Assembly (NCBI GenBank): GCA_963735395.1
Contig: CAVTKV010000009.1
Location: 372,001-436,000 of the forward strand
Length of the DNA stretch: 64,000 nt
Direction of reading: 5' to 3'
Origin: ZC4RG19 sp963735395
Lineage (GTDB): Bacteria > Actinomycetota > Acidimicrobiia > Acidimicrobiales > VFJN01
Each line of letters opens with the position of its first letter. The stretch's first letter is position 1. Below, one piece after another: positions 45,006 to 53,890 of the stretch. The position numbers were made by a program, and so were the translations under genes. Under the pieces are notes generated by a model, which searched no databases, had not been told where the DNA came from, and saw only the letters and a list, made by a program, of their open reading frames with translations.

Positions 45006-47477
45006 TCAGGTCGGAGCGCGAGGGTCGAGCAGGGCACGCACGCCCGCGGCCGAGTGCTGGTCGAGGGCGAGGTCGGCCAGGGCCGGGACCTCGGTCGCCG
45101 AGAGCGAGCGCACGGCGTCCTTGACCGCGGGAATGGCTGGGGGGCTCATGCTGAGCTCGCGCACGCCGAGCCCGACGAGGAACGGGGTGGCCGCGGCGTC
45201 GCCGGCGACCTCGCCGCACACGGCGACCCGCACTCGCGACCCGGCCGCCTGGGTGACCCCGGCGATCAGCCGGAGCACGGCGGGATGGAGCGGGTCGGCG
45301 AGGTGGGCCACCGCGGCGTTCCCTCGCTCGGCCGCCAACGTGTACTGGGTGAGGTCGTTGGTGCCGATGCTGAAGAAGTCGACGTGGGGTGCGATGGCCC
45401 GAGCCTGGAGGGCGATCGCGGGGACCTCGACCATCACACCCACCTCGAACCCGAGGGGTAGGTCGCCGAGCGGGGTCCCGACCTCGGCCGCCGCTTCGCT
45501 GAGCAGGCGCCGCGCCGCACGGAGCTCGTCCAGCGTGGTGACCATGGGGAACAGGACGCTCACCGGATGCTCCATGCCGGCGCGGATGATCGCACGCAGC
45601 TGCTGCTTGAACAGCGTGGTCTGCTGCAGGCTGAGCCGGATGCCGCGGCGCCCCAGGAACGGGTTGGCCTCGGGCGTCCACGGCAGGTAGGGGACGGGCT
45701 TGTCACCGCCGGCGTCGAGGGTCCGGACCGTGAGGCGGCGACCCTCGAGGGCGTCGGCGACAGCCAGGTAGGCGGCGACCTGCTCGTCCTCTCCGGGTGG
45801 GTCGCTCCGGTCGAGGAACAGGAACTCGGTGCGGAGCAGCCCCACGCCGTCGGCGCCATTCCGCACCGCGACGACGGCGTCGTCGCGCGAGGAGATGTTG
45901 GCGGTCACCTCTATCCCCAGGCCGTCGGCGGTGACCGCCGGCCGCGTCGCGGTGGCGACCAGCGTCTCGGCGTGGCGCCGTTGGGCGGTGGCGCGGTCGA
46001 GGTAGTCGGCGAGGACCTCGGGGGGCGGATCGACGACGACGGCGCCGGCGGAGCCGTCGACGACGAGCACCGTCCCGTCCGGGACAGCCAGGACCTCCTC
46101 GCCGGCCGCCGCCACCGCGGGGATGCCGAGCGATCTCGCGAGGATGGCGCCATGCGACAGCGGGCTGCCGAAGGCAGTCACGATGCCATCGACGTGCGCC
46201 GGGTCGAGCCGGGCCGCCTGCGCCGGGGTCAGGTCGGCGGTCACCACGATGCCCTTCGCCGCGTCGCCCACGTCCAGCTCGACGCCGAGGAGGTGAGCCA
46301 ACACCTGGTCTCCGACGCTGCGCACGTCCTCAGCCCGGGCCCGCAGGTACGGATCGGCGAGCGCCCCGAACCGCTCGGCGAGTGCGTCGACCGCCTGCCG
46401 CCATGCGCGATCCGCCGCGACCTCGTCCTCGTCGATCAGCCCCTGGGCCGCGCCGACGAGGTCGTCGTCCTCGAGCAGCAGCAGGTGGGCATCGAAGATG
46501 GCGGCGTCGCGCTCGCCCACTGCCCGTGCCACCTGGTCGCGGGTGGCGACGAGCTCCTTGCGCGTACGGGTGACCGCCGCGACGAGCCGGTCTCGCTCCA
46601 CGCCTGGCTCGCCGGCGGCGTGATCGGCGATCTCGAGCGCTGTCGTGGTCAACGAGAGCTTCGGTCCGACGCCGATCCCGGGGGAGGCAGGGAGCGGTCC
46701 GGGAACGGCGGCGGGAGCAGGAGCGGTGGCAGGGCCGGCGGGCCGAACGTCCTCGTCGAAGTTGCGTCCGACGATCGCCGCGACGGCGGCGAGAACCTCG
46801 CGCGCGTGCCGGCCCGATGCCTGCACCTCGATGTGATGGCCGGTCAGCGCCCCGAGGGTCGACAGCGCGCTCACGCTACGGCCGCTCACCGGCGGGCCGC
46901 CGGAGGTGACGTTGCGCACGCTCACCTCGGCGTCGAACCGGCGGATCGTCTCGACGAAGCGGGCCGCAGGTCGGGCGTGCAGGCCGTGCTGGTTGTGAAG
47001 AGCCAGCTCGATCGTGGCCGAGGGCCCGTCGCCGCCAACCGCGGGCGATCGGTCTCCCGTGGTCGACGGGCCAGGGCCCAGGAGCGTGGCCTTGATCTCG
47101 GCCGCCCGCCGGGCGTCTGCGGCCACTTCGTCCAACCCGGCGCCGGCGGCAGCGAGGACGACGGCCGCGACCAGCCCTTCCACCAGCGGCGCCTCCGACA
47201 GCACGACCGGCGTGTCGGAGGCGGTGCCGCCGAGGTCGAGCGCCAGCTCGGCGCTGAGGACAGCGCTCCCGAGATCCATGAGCACGAGCACACCCGCGGC
47301 GGAGGCCACCCGGTCGATGGCCTCGCGCACCCTGACGGCGTCGGTGCCGAGCACGCCGTCGTCGAGTCCGGCGGCGATCGCGATCGGCGGCGGCGCACCC
47401 CTGACCATCTGCAGCGCCAGCTCGACGGCCGACTCGGCCAGCTGACGGCTGTGGGAGACGACGACGATCCCGACCAT
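45006..47477 (-). CDS. dhaM: Multiphosphoryl transfer protein: DhaM-HPr-PTS enzyme I fusion
   Basis: An 823-residue three-domain phosphocarrier. DhaM (EIIA-like) spans about 1-125 with its phospho-His9 in VVVSHS. HPr spans about 150-240 with phospho-His near 167 in HGLHARPAARF. Enzyme I spans about 265-823 with phospho-His near 440 in SPLSHGAILAR, the PEP site TNDLTQYTLAAER, and Cys near 754 in VAVCGEV. It moves phosphate from PEP to DhaL-bound ADP. A start at 47513 (overlapping dhaL) is also possible; the chosen ATG has AGGGA upstream and begins at the domain start. Confidence 0.93.
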   Translation of the reverse strand: MVGIVVVSHSRQLAESAVELALQMVRGAPPPIAIAAGLDDGVLGTDAVRVREAIDRVASAAGVLVLMDLGSAVLSAELALDLGGTASDTPVVLSEAPLVEGLVAAVVLAAAGAGLDEVAADARRAAEIKATLLGPGPSTTGDRSPAVGGDGPSATIELALHNQHGLHARPAARFVETIRRFDAEVSVRNVTSGGPPVSGRSVSALSTLGALTGHHIEVQASGRHAREVLAAVAAIVGRNFDEDVRPAGPATAPAPAAVPGPLPASPGIGVGPKLSLTTTALEIADHAAGEPGVERDRLVAAVTRTRKELVATRDQVARAVGERDAAIFDAHLLLLEDDDLVGAAQGLIDEDEVAADRAWRQAVDALAERFGALADPYLRARAEDVRSVGDQVLAHLLGVELDVGDAAKGIVVTADLTPAQAARLDPAHVDGIVTAFGSPLSHGAILARSLGIPAVAAAGEEVLAVPDGTVLVVDGSAGAVVVDPPPEVLADYLDRATAQRRHAETLVATATRPAVTADGLGIEVTANISSRDDAVVAVRNGADGVGLLRTEFLFLDRSDPPGEDEQVAAYLAVADALEGRRLTVRTLDAGGDKPVPYLPWTPEANPFLGRRGIRLSLQQTTLFKQQLRAIIRAGMEHPVSVLFPMVTTLDELRAARRLLSEAAAEVGTPLGDLPLGFEVGVMVEVPAIALQARAIAPHVDFFSIGTNDLTQYTLAAERGNAAVAHLADPLHPAVLRLIAGVTQAAGSRVRVAVCGEVAGDAAATPFLVGLGVRELSMSPPAIPAVKDAVRSLSATEVPALADLALDQHSAAGVRALLDPRAPT

Positions 47478-47509
47478 GTCGGTTCCCTGGTGGGGTTGCT
47501 CTGCCGGTC

Positions 47510-48157
47510 TCATGGCGTGGTGGCGAACGCGGCCGCCGCGGCCTGGAGCAGCAACGCCGCCGAGGTCGCACCGGGGTCCTGGTGGCCGGCGCTGCGCTCA
47601 CCCAGGTAGCTGGCCCTGCCCTTGCGCGCCACCATCGGGATGGTGGCGTCGCGGCCCCCGGCCGCTGCCTCCGAGGCCGCGTCGAACGCGCTGGCCGTGC
47701 TCGCGCCCGCACCGAGCGCCCGGTCGAGCGCCTCGAGCGCCGGGTGCAGGGCATCGAACATGGTCTTGTCGCCCAGTTCGGGCTTGCCGCGCGCCACGAG
47801 GCCCTCGTTGCCGGCGCGCAGCGCCTTGGCGAAGTCCTCCGGCGCGAGCTCGGCGACCGGGCCGCAGGCCGCACCGAGGCGCAGGAAGAACGTCCCGTAG
47901 AGCGGACCGCTCGCGCCGCCGACGCTGCTCACCAGGGTCATGCCGACCAGCTTGAAGAGCTCGTCGGCCGCCCCTGGTCTCGTGCCCTCGAGCGCCTCCG
48001 CCACGGCCCGCATGCCCCGGTCCATGTTGATCCCGTGGTCGGCGTCGCCGATGGCGGCGTCGAGGTCGGTGAGGTGCGCCTTGTGCCGCGCGACCTGCTC
48101 GGCGAAGGTCCGGATCCAGCCCTCCATCTGTCCGAGCGTCACGACGTCGACGGTCAC
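47510..48157 (-). CDS. dhaL: Dihydroxyacetone kinase, ADP-binding subunit DhaL
   Basis: A 215-residue DhaL with the Mg-ADP-binding Asp cluster in AAIGDADHGINMDRGM, LVSSVGGASGPLYGTFF and the C-terminal DPGATSAALLL. In PEP-dependent systems it holds ADP permanently and hands phosphate from DhaM to dihydroxyacetone bound on DhaK. It starts with GTG 4 bases after the dhaK stop. Confidence 0.95.
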   Translation of the reverse strand: MTVDVVTLGQMEGWIRTFAEQVARHKAHLTDLDAAIGDADHGINMDRGMRAVAEALEGTRPGAADELFKLVGMTLVSSVGGASGPLYGTFFLRLGAACGPVAELAPEDFAKALRAGNEGLVARGKPELGDKTMFDALHPALEALDRALGAGASTASAFDAASEAAAGGRDATIPMVARKGRASYLGERSAGHQDPGATSAALLLQAAAAAFATTP

Positions 48158-48161
48158 CGGC

Positions 48162-49163
48162 TCACACTCCCCACCGCAGCGCAGGGGTCTTGACGGGCGC
48201 GTCCCACAGCCTGACCAGCTCGTCGTCGAGCTTCAAGAGCGTGATCGAGCAGCCCGCCATCTCGAGCGACGTGATGTAGGGACCCACGAGCGAGCGGGCG
48301 ATCGTGATGCCGTGGCCGTCGAGGATCCGCCGGAGCTCGGCGAACATCACGTACAGCTCGATCAGCGGCGTACCGCCCATCCCGTTCACGAAGGCCAGGA
48401 CGGCATCGCCGGAGCGGAACGGCAGGTCCGTCACGATCGGGTCGACCAGCCGCTCGGCGATCTCGGCCGCCGACCCCAGCGGCTCGCGGTACCGGCCCGG
48501 CTCGCCGTGGATCCCGATGCCGATCTCCATCTCGGTGTCGTCCAGCGCGAAGGTGGGCTTCCCGGCGGCCGGCACGGTGCACGAGGTGAGCGCCATGCCC
48601 ATGGTGCGTCCCCACCCGTTGACCTTCCGGCCGACGGCGGCGACGGCAGCCAGGTCCTGGCCCGCCTCGGCGGCGGCGCCGCAGATCTTCTCGACGAGGA
48701 CCGTCACGCCCACGCCCCGGCGGCCCGCCGTGTACAGGCTGTCCTCGACGGCGACGTCGTCGTTGGTCACGACCGACTCGACCTTCGCACCAGCCGCGTC
48801 GGCCGCCATCTCGGCGGCCATCTCGAAGTTCATCACGTCGCCCGTGTAGTTCTTGACGATGTGGATCACGCCGGCGCCGCCGTCGACGTTCTTGGTGGCG
48901 TCGAGCATCTGGTCGGGCGTCGGCGAGGTGAACACCTCGCCGGGGCACGCGGCGTCGAGCATGCCGTGGCCGACGAAGCCGCCGTGGAGCGGCTCGTGTC
49001 CCGACCCGCCGCCGGAGATCAGCCCGACCTTCCCGCTGACCGGGGCGTCGGCCCGGTAGATGATCTTGTGGTCGTGATCGACCCGCAGCTCCGGGTGGGC
49101 CGCCTCGATGCCCGCCAGGGCGTCGGCGACCACCGAGGTGGGGTCGTTGATCAGCTTCTTCAT
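48162..49163 (-). CDS. dhaK: Dihydroxyacetone kinase, substrate-binding subunit DhaK
   Basis: A 333-residue DhaK with the substrate-covalent His in GIGIHGEPG near residue 217 and the early GLISGGGSGHEPLHGGFVG loop. It binds dihydroxyacetone as a hemiaminal for phosphorylation to DHAP. AGGAGG lies nine bases before the ATG at 49163. It follows glpF by 32 bases. Confidence 0.96.
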   Translation of the reverse strand: MKKLINDPTSVVADALAGIEAAHPELRVDHDHKIIYRADAPVSGKVGLISGGGSGHEPLHGGFVGHGMLDAACPGEVFTSPTPDQMLDATKNVDGGAGVIHIVKNYTGDVMNFEMAAEMAADAAGAKVESVVTNDDVAVEDSLYTAGRRGVGVTVLVEKICGAAAEAGQDLAAVAAVGRKVNGWGRTMGMALTSCTVPAAGKPTFALDDTEMEIGIGIHGEPGRYREPLGSAAEIAERLVDPIVTDLPFRSGDAVLAFVNGMGGTPLIELYVMFAELRRILDGHGITIARSLVGPYITSLEMAGCSITLLKLDDELVRLWDAPVKTPALRWGV

Positions 49164-49195
49164 CGTGGACGTCCTCCTGTCCGAAGTCGGGGTGC

Positions 49196-49978
49196 TCACG
49201 CCACCGGCTCGGCCGGCCGCGGCGCCCGGACGATGTGGTCGGCCGTGATGTCGACCGACCGGGTGGGCCGGCCGCGGGCGACCAGCGTGTAGGTGAGCCC
49301 GGCAGCCACGCCGGCCGCGAGCTCGGCCAAGGCATAGGTTGGCAGCTGGTCCCAGTGCACGGTGCCGCCGAATGCCTGCAGCACGACCATCGGCCCCACC
49401 ACGCGCGCCGGGTTGATGGCCGCCGCGGTGGCCGGGGCGACGGGGATGATCGCCGCGAAGACGACCAGGCCGATGGCGACACCGGCGAACCCCGGGGCGG
49501 CCTTGGTGTGGATCACCCCGAAGATCACGAAGACCAGGATGAACGTTCCCACGAACTCGGCGAAGAAGCCCTGGACGTGCCCCACGCCGAGCCCCTCGTT
49601 GAACGATGCCACCCCGAGCCCGACCTCGTGTGCACGGGGACCGAGCACGCCGACGATGGCCAGTGCGCCGAGCGTGGCGCCTGTCAGCTGTGCGGCGAGG
49701 TACCCAGGGACCCGTCTCCAGGGGAAGTTGCCGGTGACCGCCAGCGAGAGGGTCACCGCCGGGTTGATGTGATTGCCGGACACGTGCCCGAGCGCGTACA
49801 CGGTGGCGACCACGATCGTCCCGAACGCGAGCGAGATCATGCCCAGGTCCGCCATCGTGAACGGGGCATCGCCGTTCACGATCAGCGTCGCAGGCACCGA
49901 CCCGACCCCGATGAAGACCAGCAGCGCGGTCCCGAGCACTTCGGCCGCAAGCCTCTGCGGCGAGGTGGTGTCATCCAT
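49196..49978 (-). CDS. glpF: Aquaglyceroporin (glycerol uptake facilitator)
   Basis: A 260-residue MIP-family channel with both NPA boxes (GNHINPAVTL near 70 and AAINPARVVGP near 190) and six spans. The residue after the second NPA is Arg, as in all aquaporins. In this operon it would admit glycerol or dihydroxyacetone. A GAAGGGGGACTT site precedes the ATG. It heads the dha operon and faces the IclR gene. Confidence 0.94.
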   Translation of the reverse strand: MDDTTSPQRLAAEVLGTALLVFIGVGSVPATLIVNGDAPFTMADLGMISLAFGTIVVATVYALGHVSGNHINPAVTLSLAVTGNFPWRRVPGYLAAQLTGATLGALAIVGVLGPRAHEVGLGVASFNEGLGVGHVQGFFAEFVGTFILVFVIFGVIHTKAAPGFAGVAIGLVVFAAIIPVAPATAAAINPARVVGPMVVLQAFGGTVHWDQLPTYALAELAAGVAAGLTYTLVARGRPTRSVDITADHIVRAPRPAEPVA

Positions 49979-50051
49979 AAGTCCCCCTTCGGACTAACTC
50001 CCCCGCCGGTCTGGCCTCCGCCGGACCGGCCTACCTCATCTGTCGCGCTCT

Positions 50052-50086
50052 CCGAAGCTCATTCGGTATCGTCGAACACTATTCGG
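50052..50086. promoter_or_regulatory. Two tandem palindromes, likely IclR operators
   Basis: CCGAA-gctca-TTCGG (50052-50066) is a perfect inverted repeat. TCGAA-cacta-TTCGG (50072-50086) repeats it with one half-site mismatch. Their centres are about 20-21 bases apart, two helical turns, so two dimers could bind one DNA face. They lie between glpF and the IclR gene. Confidence 0.7.
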
Positions 50087-50172
50087 ACAGTAGGTCCCTG
50101 GTAGCCTTCCGTCAAGAGATCTTTCACAAGCCTGGCGGGCCGAGGCTCCGCCTCGACCCCGCGGGAACCCCA

Positions 50173-50961
50173 GTGATCCAATCCGTCGACCGTGCGATCC
50201 GCATCCTGCTGGCGCTCCAAGGGGCGCGCCGGTTGAGCCTCACCGATCTGGGCACGCGGCTCGGGCTCCCCAACTCGACCGTCCACGGCCTGCTGCAGAC
50301 GCTCACCGCGCACGGCATGGTCGAGCAGGAGGCGGGGTCGCTCAGGTACATGCTCGGACCCGCCGTGCTGCGGCTGAGCAGCGTCTACCTCGACAGCCTC
50401 GAGTTCCGCAGCCGAACGCTGAAGTGGTCAGAGGAGCTGGCCCGACGCACGGGCCTCTCCGTCCGGGCCGGAGTGCTGCTCCTCGGAGACGTCATCATCG
50501 TCCACCACGAACCGCGTCCCGACGGCAGCCGCCAGATGCCCGAGGTGGGCTTCGTCATGCCCGCGCACGCGAGCGCCCTGGGCAAGGCTCTGCTGGGCTT
50601 CCGCCCCGACGAGACCGCTGAACTCCTCACCCTGAGCCGGCTGCGAAGCATGACCGGGGAGACCATCGTCGACCCCAAAACGCTCGACGACGAGCTGGCG
50701 CACGTGTCGCGCACCGGGGTGGCGGCAGAGCACGACGAGGCGGTGCTGGGCGAGTCGAGCCTGGCCGCCCCCGTCTTCGACGCGACGGGGCTGGCCGTGG
50801 GCGCGGTCGGCGTAGTGATCCCGTCTTCCGAGTGGCCGCCACCGGACGGGCTCCACGACGACCTTCGCGAAGCAGCCCGGAACATCTCCCGCGAGCTTGG
50901 CGCACCCGGCTGGCCCGTCTACGCCGAACCCGACCACCCGCGATCAGCGGCCCAAGCCTGA
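50173..50961 (+). CDS. IclR-family transcriptional regulator (GylR-like)
   Basis: A 262-residue IclR protein: an N-terminal winged helix (VDRAIRILLALQGARRLSLT, then LGLPNSTVHGLLQTL) and a C-terminal GAF-like ligand domain (PAHASALGKALLGF is the family's conserved linker-loop block). It starts with GTG, divergent from the dha operon. By position it should sense glycerol, glycerol phosphate or DHA and control glpF-dhaKLM and itself. Confidence 0.92.
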   Translation: MIQSVDRAIRILLALQGARRLSLTDLGTRLGLPNSTVHGLLQTLTAHGMVEQEAGSLRYMLGPAVLRLSSVYLDSLEFRSRTLKWSEELARRTGLSVRAGVLLLGDVIIVHHEPRPDGSRQMPEVGFVMPAHASALGKALLGFRPDETAELLTLSRLRSMTGETIVDPKTLDDELAHVSRTGVAAEHDEAVLGESSLAAPVFDATGLAVGAVGVVIPSSEWPPPDGLHDDLREAARNISRELGAPGWPVYAEPDHPRSAAQA

Positions 50962-51146
50962 GATCACTCGCATCTGGCGGCTCTCGGTGCCCATGGTGTG
51001 GGTGAGGGATGCCGAAACGGATCGCGGGACCGGCCCTTCGGGCCCGCCCCAGCCGACGGCAGCGGTTCGGCTCTGGCCGACGCCGCGCAGTGTCATGTAC
51101 ACCCCGAACGGCACTTCTGCAGCGTTGCTCGGTATGTCGGGCTCAG

Positions 51147-52124
51147 TCAGCGGTCGGGATCGAGTGTCCAGCGTCGGAAGTCGTCGGAGGAGATGTTGCT
51201 GCCGCACACGACGGTGGCGACTGTGAGGTCGCGGAAGCGTTCGCGGTCCTCGAGGATGGCGGCCACCCCGAGCGCTGCTGATGGCTCGATGATCAGCCCA
51301 CCGAGTTCGAACAGGTGCCGCATTCCGGTCTTGATGCTGTCCTCGTCGACGAGCACCACATCATCGACGATCTCGAGCAGATCGTCGAGGACCTCGGGGA
51401 TCGGGTAGCGCCCGGCGACCCCGTCGGCGATCGTGTCGATGGTGTCGGTCGTGACCACAGCCCGTCTTCGCCACGACAACGCCATCGCCGGCGCCCCGAC
51501 GGGCTGTATCGCGATCACCTGCGTCTCAGGACTGAGCTGGCCCAGCACGTAGCCGACACCGCTGGCCAGAGCACCGCCGCCGAGCGCGAGGAGAACCACG
51601 TCGAACCGCACCGCCACGTCGGCGAGCTCGAGCCCGATCGTCGCGGCGCCCTCGCAGGTCGCGAGATCGAGGCTGTCCTCGACCAGGTAGCTGCCGTCGT
51701 TCTCGGCGTGCGCTCGGGCCAGGACACGCGGCATCTCGATGTCGTTTCCTTCGAGGTGCACGGTCGCGCCCAACGACCGCATCCGAGCGACCTTCAGCGG
51801 GCTGGCGGTCTCGGCAGCGAAAACGGTGACCGGGATCCCACGGCGTGCACCGCTGTAGGCGAGGGCCAGGCCGAGATTGCCGGCGCTCGCGCACACCGCC
51901 GCCGAGTAGCGACCCTCGCGTAACGGCGCGGACATGACCGTCTCGGTGCCTCGACCCTTGAAGCTCCGCACCGGATTGAGGGTCTCGACCTTCAACGTGA
52001 CCGAGCAGCCCAACGCATCACTAAGCGCGAGCGACTCGAACTGCGGGGTACCCAGGAACACGGGATCGATCGATGCCACCGCGTCACGAACTCGCTGCAG
52101 GTCAAGGCGCACCACCCATCTCAC
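51147..52124 (-). CDS. PLP-dependent threonine dehydratase/serine racemase-like enzyme
   Basis: A 325-residue fold-type II PLP enzyme. The Schiff-base Lys is in NPVRSFKGRG, the phosphate/asparagine loop in VCASAGNLGLALAY, and the glycine loop in LALGGGALASGVGY. It probably deaminates threonine or serine, or is a related racemase. Possible GTG starts are 52124, 52115 and 52112; I list the longest. There is no regulatory ACT domain, so it is the catabolic rather than the biosynthetic type. Confidence 0.87.
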   Translation of the reverse strand: MRWVVRLDLQRVRDAVASIDPVFLGTPQFESLALSDALGCSVTLKVETLNPVRSFKGRGTETVMSAPLREGRYSAAVCASAGNLGLALAYSGARRGIPVTVFAAETASPLKVARMRSLGATVHLEGNDIEMPRVLARAHAENDGSYLVEDSLDLATCEGAATIGLELADVAVRFDVVLLALGGGALASGVGYVLGQLSPETQVIAIQPVGAPAMALSWRRRAVVTTDTIDTIADGVAGRYPIPEVLDDLLEIVDDVVLVDEDSIKTGMRHLFELGGLIIEPSAALGVAAILEDRERFRDLTVATVVCGSNISSDDFRRWTLDPDR

Positions 52125-52529
52125 CGTACGGCGCCTGCTCTCACCGGCGAAGACGACCCCCTGACCCCATCTGCCCACACACGCGTCACCAGCCCCCGCC
52201 ACATCGGCGAGGTCGCATCCCGGAACCTGCAGCCTGAGCCGCGGATCACGGCGCCCCCTACCGCCGGCTCCAGGACGCAGATGACTTCGGGCGGCTGAGG
52301 CCAGGCGCCCCCAAGGATGCCGCTGGCCGCTGGGTCGACGAGGGTCACGAGGCCGAGCAGATCGACTGGATCGGGCGCGGGAGGCGAGATTCGCAGGCGG
52401 TGAGCAAGGCCGATCAGGTGCGCGGCATGGCGTGGACGGCATGTGGGCGTTCGCCGATCGGTGCGTCGTATCACGCGTGCCCGGGCGGGAATGGCGAGCA
52501 GAGGGTTGGTGGCGTGGCGCAACCCCGCT
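52125..52529. other. Intergenic stretch without a convincing gene
   Basis: About 400 bases with no frame that resembles a known family. The minus strand has a long open frame but with random-looking composition. Confidence 0.5.
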
Positions 52530-52565
52530 GTTGACAACGCACAACGACCGTTGCAGTCTGTCAAC
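52530..52565 (+). promoter_or_regulatory. Nested inverted repeats abutting a start codon
   Basis: GTTGACA (52530-52536) and TGTCAAC (52559-52565) are exact reverse complements; within them CAACG-ac-CGTTG (52542-52553) forms a second perfect palindrome. The outer right arm touches the ATG at 52566. TTGACA at 52531 is a consensus -35 box, so a leaderless transcript repressed by its own product is likely. Confidence 0.7.
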
Positions 52566-52808
52566 ATGCCGCGCAGACCTCGCCACCCGAAGAGGGAGGT
52601 CGAGGATGCGCTCGAGTTCGCAGAGGCTCACAGATGGCTCGTCGAGTCGCCACGCCCGGGTCATCCCTGGGGACGAGCTACATGTGGGCGGCCCGGGCAC
52701 GACTGCCTGGTTTGGATCTGATCGACGCCGAGGAACGCCGCGAACCACGGCAAGCAGATCCGGCGAGCCGTCTACCGGTGCGACGCCAAGGAGGACAGCG
52801 ATGACTGA
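52566..52808 (+). pseudogene. HicA-like small protein interrupted by an in-frame TGA
   Basis: The frame starts MPRRPRHPKREVEDALEFAE, carries a Gly-His-x-Trp-Gly element (RPGHPWGRATCG), and at codon 52 (52719-52721) meets TGA where relatives I recall have Trp (CLVWI-W-STPRN). Reading past it gives STPRNAANHGKQIRRAVYRC and a proper stop at 52806, 8 bases inside the next gene's start. The full 80-codon product resembles HicA/YcfA-like small basic proteins. The partner downstream is intact. Confidence 0.7.
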
Positions 52809-53328
52809 GCATGAGTTCACTCTGGTGATCGACGGTGACCTCGCCGATGAGACCATCGCCCGAGCGCTGTTCGAGGCCGGCTGCGACGACGCGACCTTCG
52901 GTGTGGTCGACGGCGTCGGCTACGGCGAGTTCCTCCGTGAGGCCCCGTCGTTCGCCGCCGCGGTGCTCAGCGCGGTTGACCAGGTCGAGTCGATCCAGGG
53001 TCTTCAGGTAATGCGCGTGGAACCTGACGACATCGTGACGATGGCCGAGATCGCCGATCGATTGGATCGGACTCGGGAGAGTGTCAGGCTGCTCATTGCC
53101 GGTCAGCGAGGCCCGGGGGGCTTCCCGCGTCCGATGTCCCACTCGAGGGAGCGAGGCCGACTCTGGCGCTGGTCCGACGTCGCGGACTGGCTCGGTCAAC
53201 TCGACCCGGAGCAGCGCGAGTCCGCCCACTTCGTCGCCGCTCTCAACGCCGCACTAGAGCTACGACGCCAGGCACCAGCCATGGCTGACCACGTCGCCGT
53301 GAAGCACGTTCTCTCGCTCGCGAGCTGA
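52801..53328 (+). CDS. Helix-turn-helix partner protein of the HicA-like gene (antitoxin candidate)
   Basis: A 175-residue protein in two parts. Residues 1-75 (MTEHEFTLVIDGDLADETIA, LFEAGCDDATFGVVDGVGYG) form a small alpha/beta domain. Residues 76-140 (DIVTMAEIADRLDRTRESVR then LLIAGQRGPGGFPRPM, RLWRWSDVADWL) are an excisionase/MerR-like winged helix. The arrangement small HicA-like gene plus this protein recurs in other bacteria as far as I recall. It starts within the end of the upstream gene (8-base overlap). It would bind the nested palindrome upstream. Confidence 0.75.
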   Translation: MTEHEFTLVIDGDLADETIARALFEAGCDDATFGVVDGVGYGEFLREAPSFAAAVLSAVDQVESIQGLQVMRVEPDDIVTMAEIADRLDRTRESVRLLIAGQRGPGGFPRPMSHSRERGRLWRWSDVADWLGQLDPEQRESAHFVAALNAALELRRQAPAMADHVAVKHVLSLAS

Positions 53329-53702
53329 CGACGAGGTCGCTGAAGCGCGGGGTCCTTCTCGGATTGTTGCAGCTCGGGGCGAGGTTCCGTGCTGCCATCA
53401 GGAGTTCCTGTGCTGTTGCCCCGGACGACCGACCCGGTGCACCCGCGACGCGTCGCAGAACGAGCGTCACATGGATGGCGAGGGCCAGCCCGGGAGTGCG
53501 ATTCGAGGGCACAGGGGTCCGATGCCGCTCGCCTGCACGCGCGTCTTGAGCGTCTTCAGCCACAGGCCGCCACGCCGGCCACCTCTGTCACATCCTCCTA
53601 CGCCTTCGGAGATTGGGAACTCAGAGTCCAGTTGGGTCACATGCCCGGACGGGAAAGCGAAAGCCGGCCCTTGCGGACCGGCCTTGACCTGGACTTATGT
53701 GG
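53329..53702. other. Intergenic stretch up to tRNA-Arg
   Basis: No convincing gene. Near its right end lies the hairpin described separately. Confidence 0.5.
53661..53685 (-). terminator. Hairpin downstream of tRNA-Arg
   Basis: On the minus strand an AAGGCCGG arm pairs with CCGGCTT after a nine-base loop, with one bulge, followed by a moderately T-rich tail (CGCTTTCCC). It sits 17 bases past the tRNA end and may be its terminator. Confidence 0.4.
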
Positions 53703-53776
53703 CGCGCTCGGAGGGACTCGAACCCCCAACCTTCTGATCCGTAGTCAGATGCTCTCTCCAATTGAGCTACGAGCGC
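53703..53776 (-). tRNA. tRNA-Arg (anticodon ACG)
   Basis: On the minus strand a complete cloverleaf is visible. The acceptor GCGCTCG pairs with CGAGCGC, the D-arm is TAGCTCAATTGGAGAGAGC, the anticodon loop is CTACGGA in an ATCTGA/TCAGAA stem, and the T-loop is GGTTCGAGTCCC. The anticodon is ACG, read as ICG. CCA is not encoded. Confidence 0.95.
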
Positions 53777-53890
53777 CGGTTGGGAGAGACGAGCCTACCG
53801 CGGCCCGTCGCCGCCACCCAACCGGATCGGTCGCCGCCGACCACGGCTAACCTCGTAGGTCGACCGCGGTGTGACCGAGGGGGAGAGCGG

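Noticed and set aside
41574..51126. Shared short sequence near GAACGGCACTTCTGC (51112) and GACCGGCACTTCTGC (41576)
   Set aside because: Only about 15 bases with surrounding sequence unrelated; could be chance in a 64-kb window.
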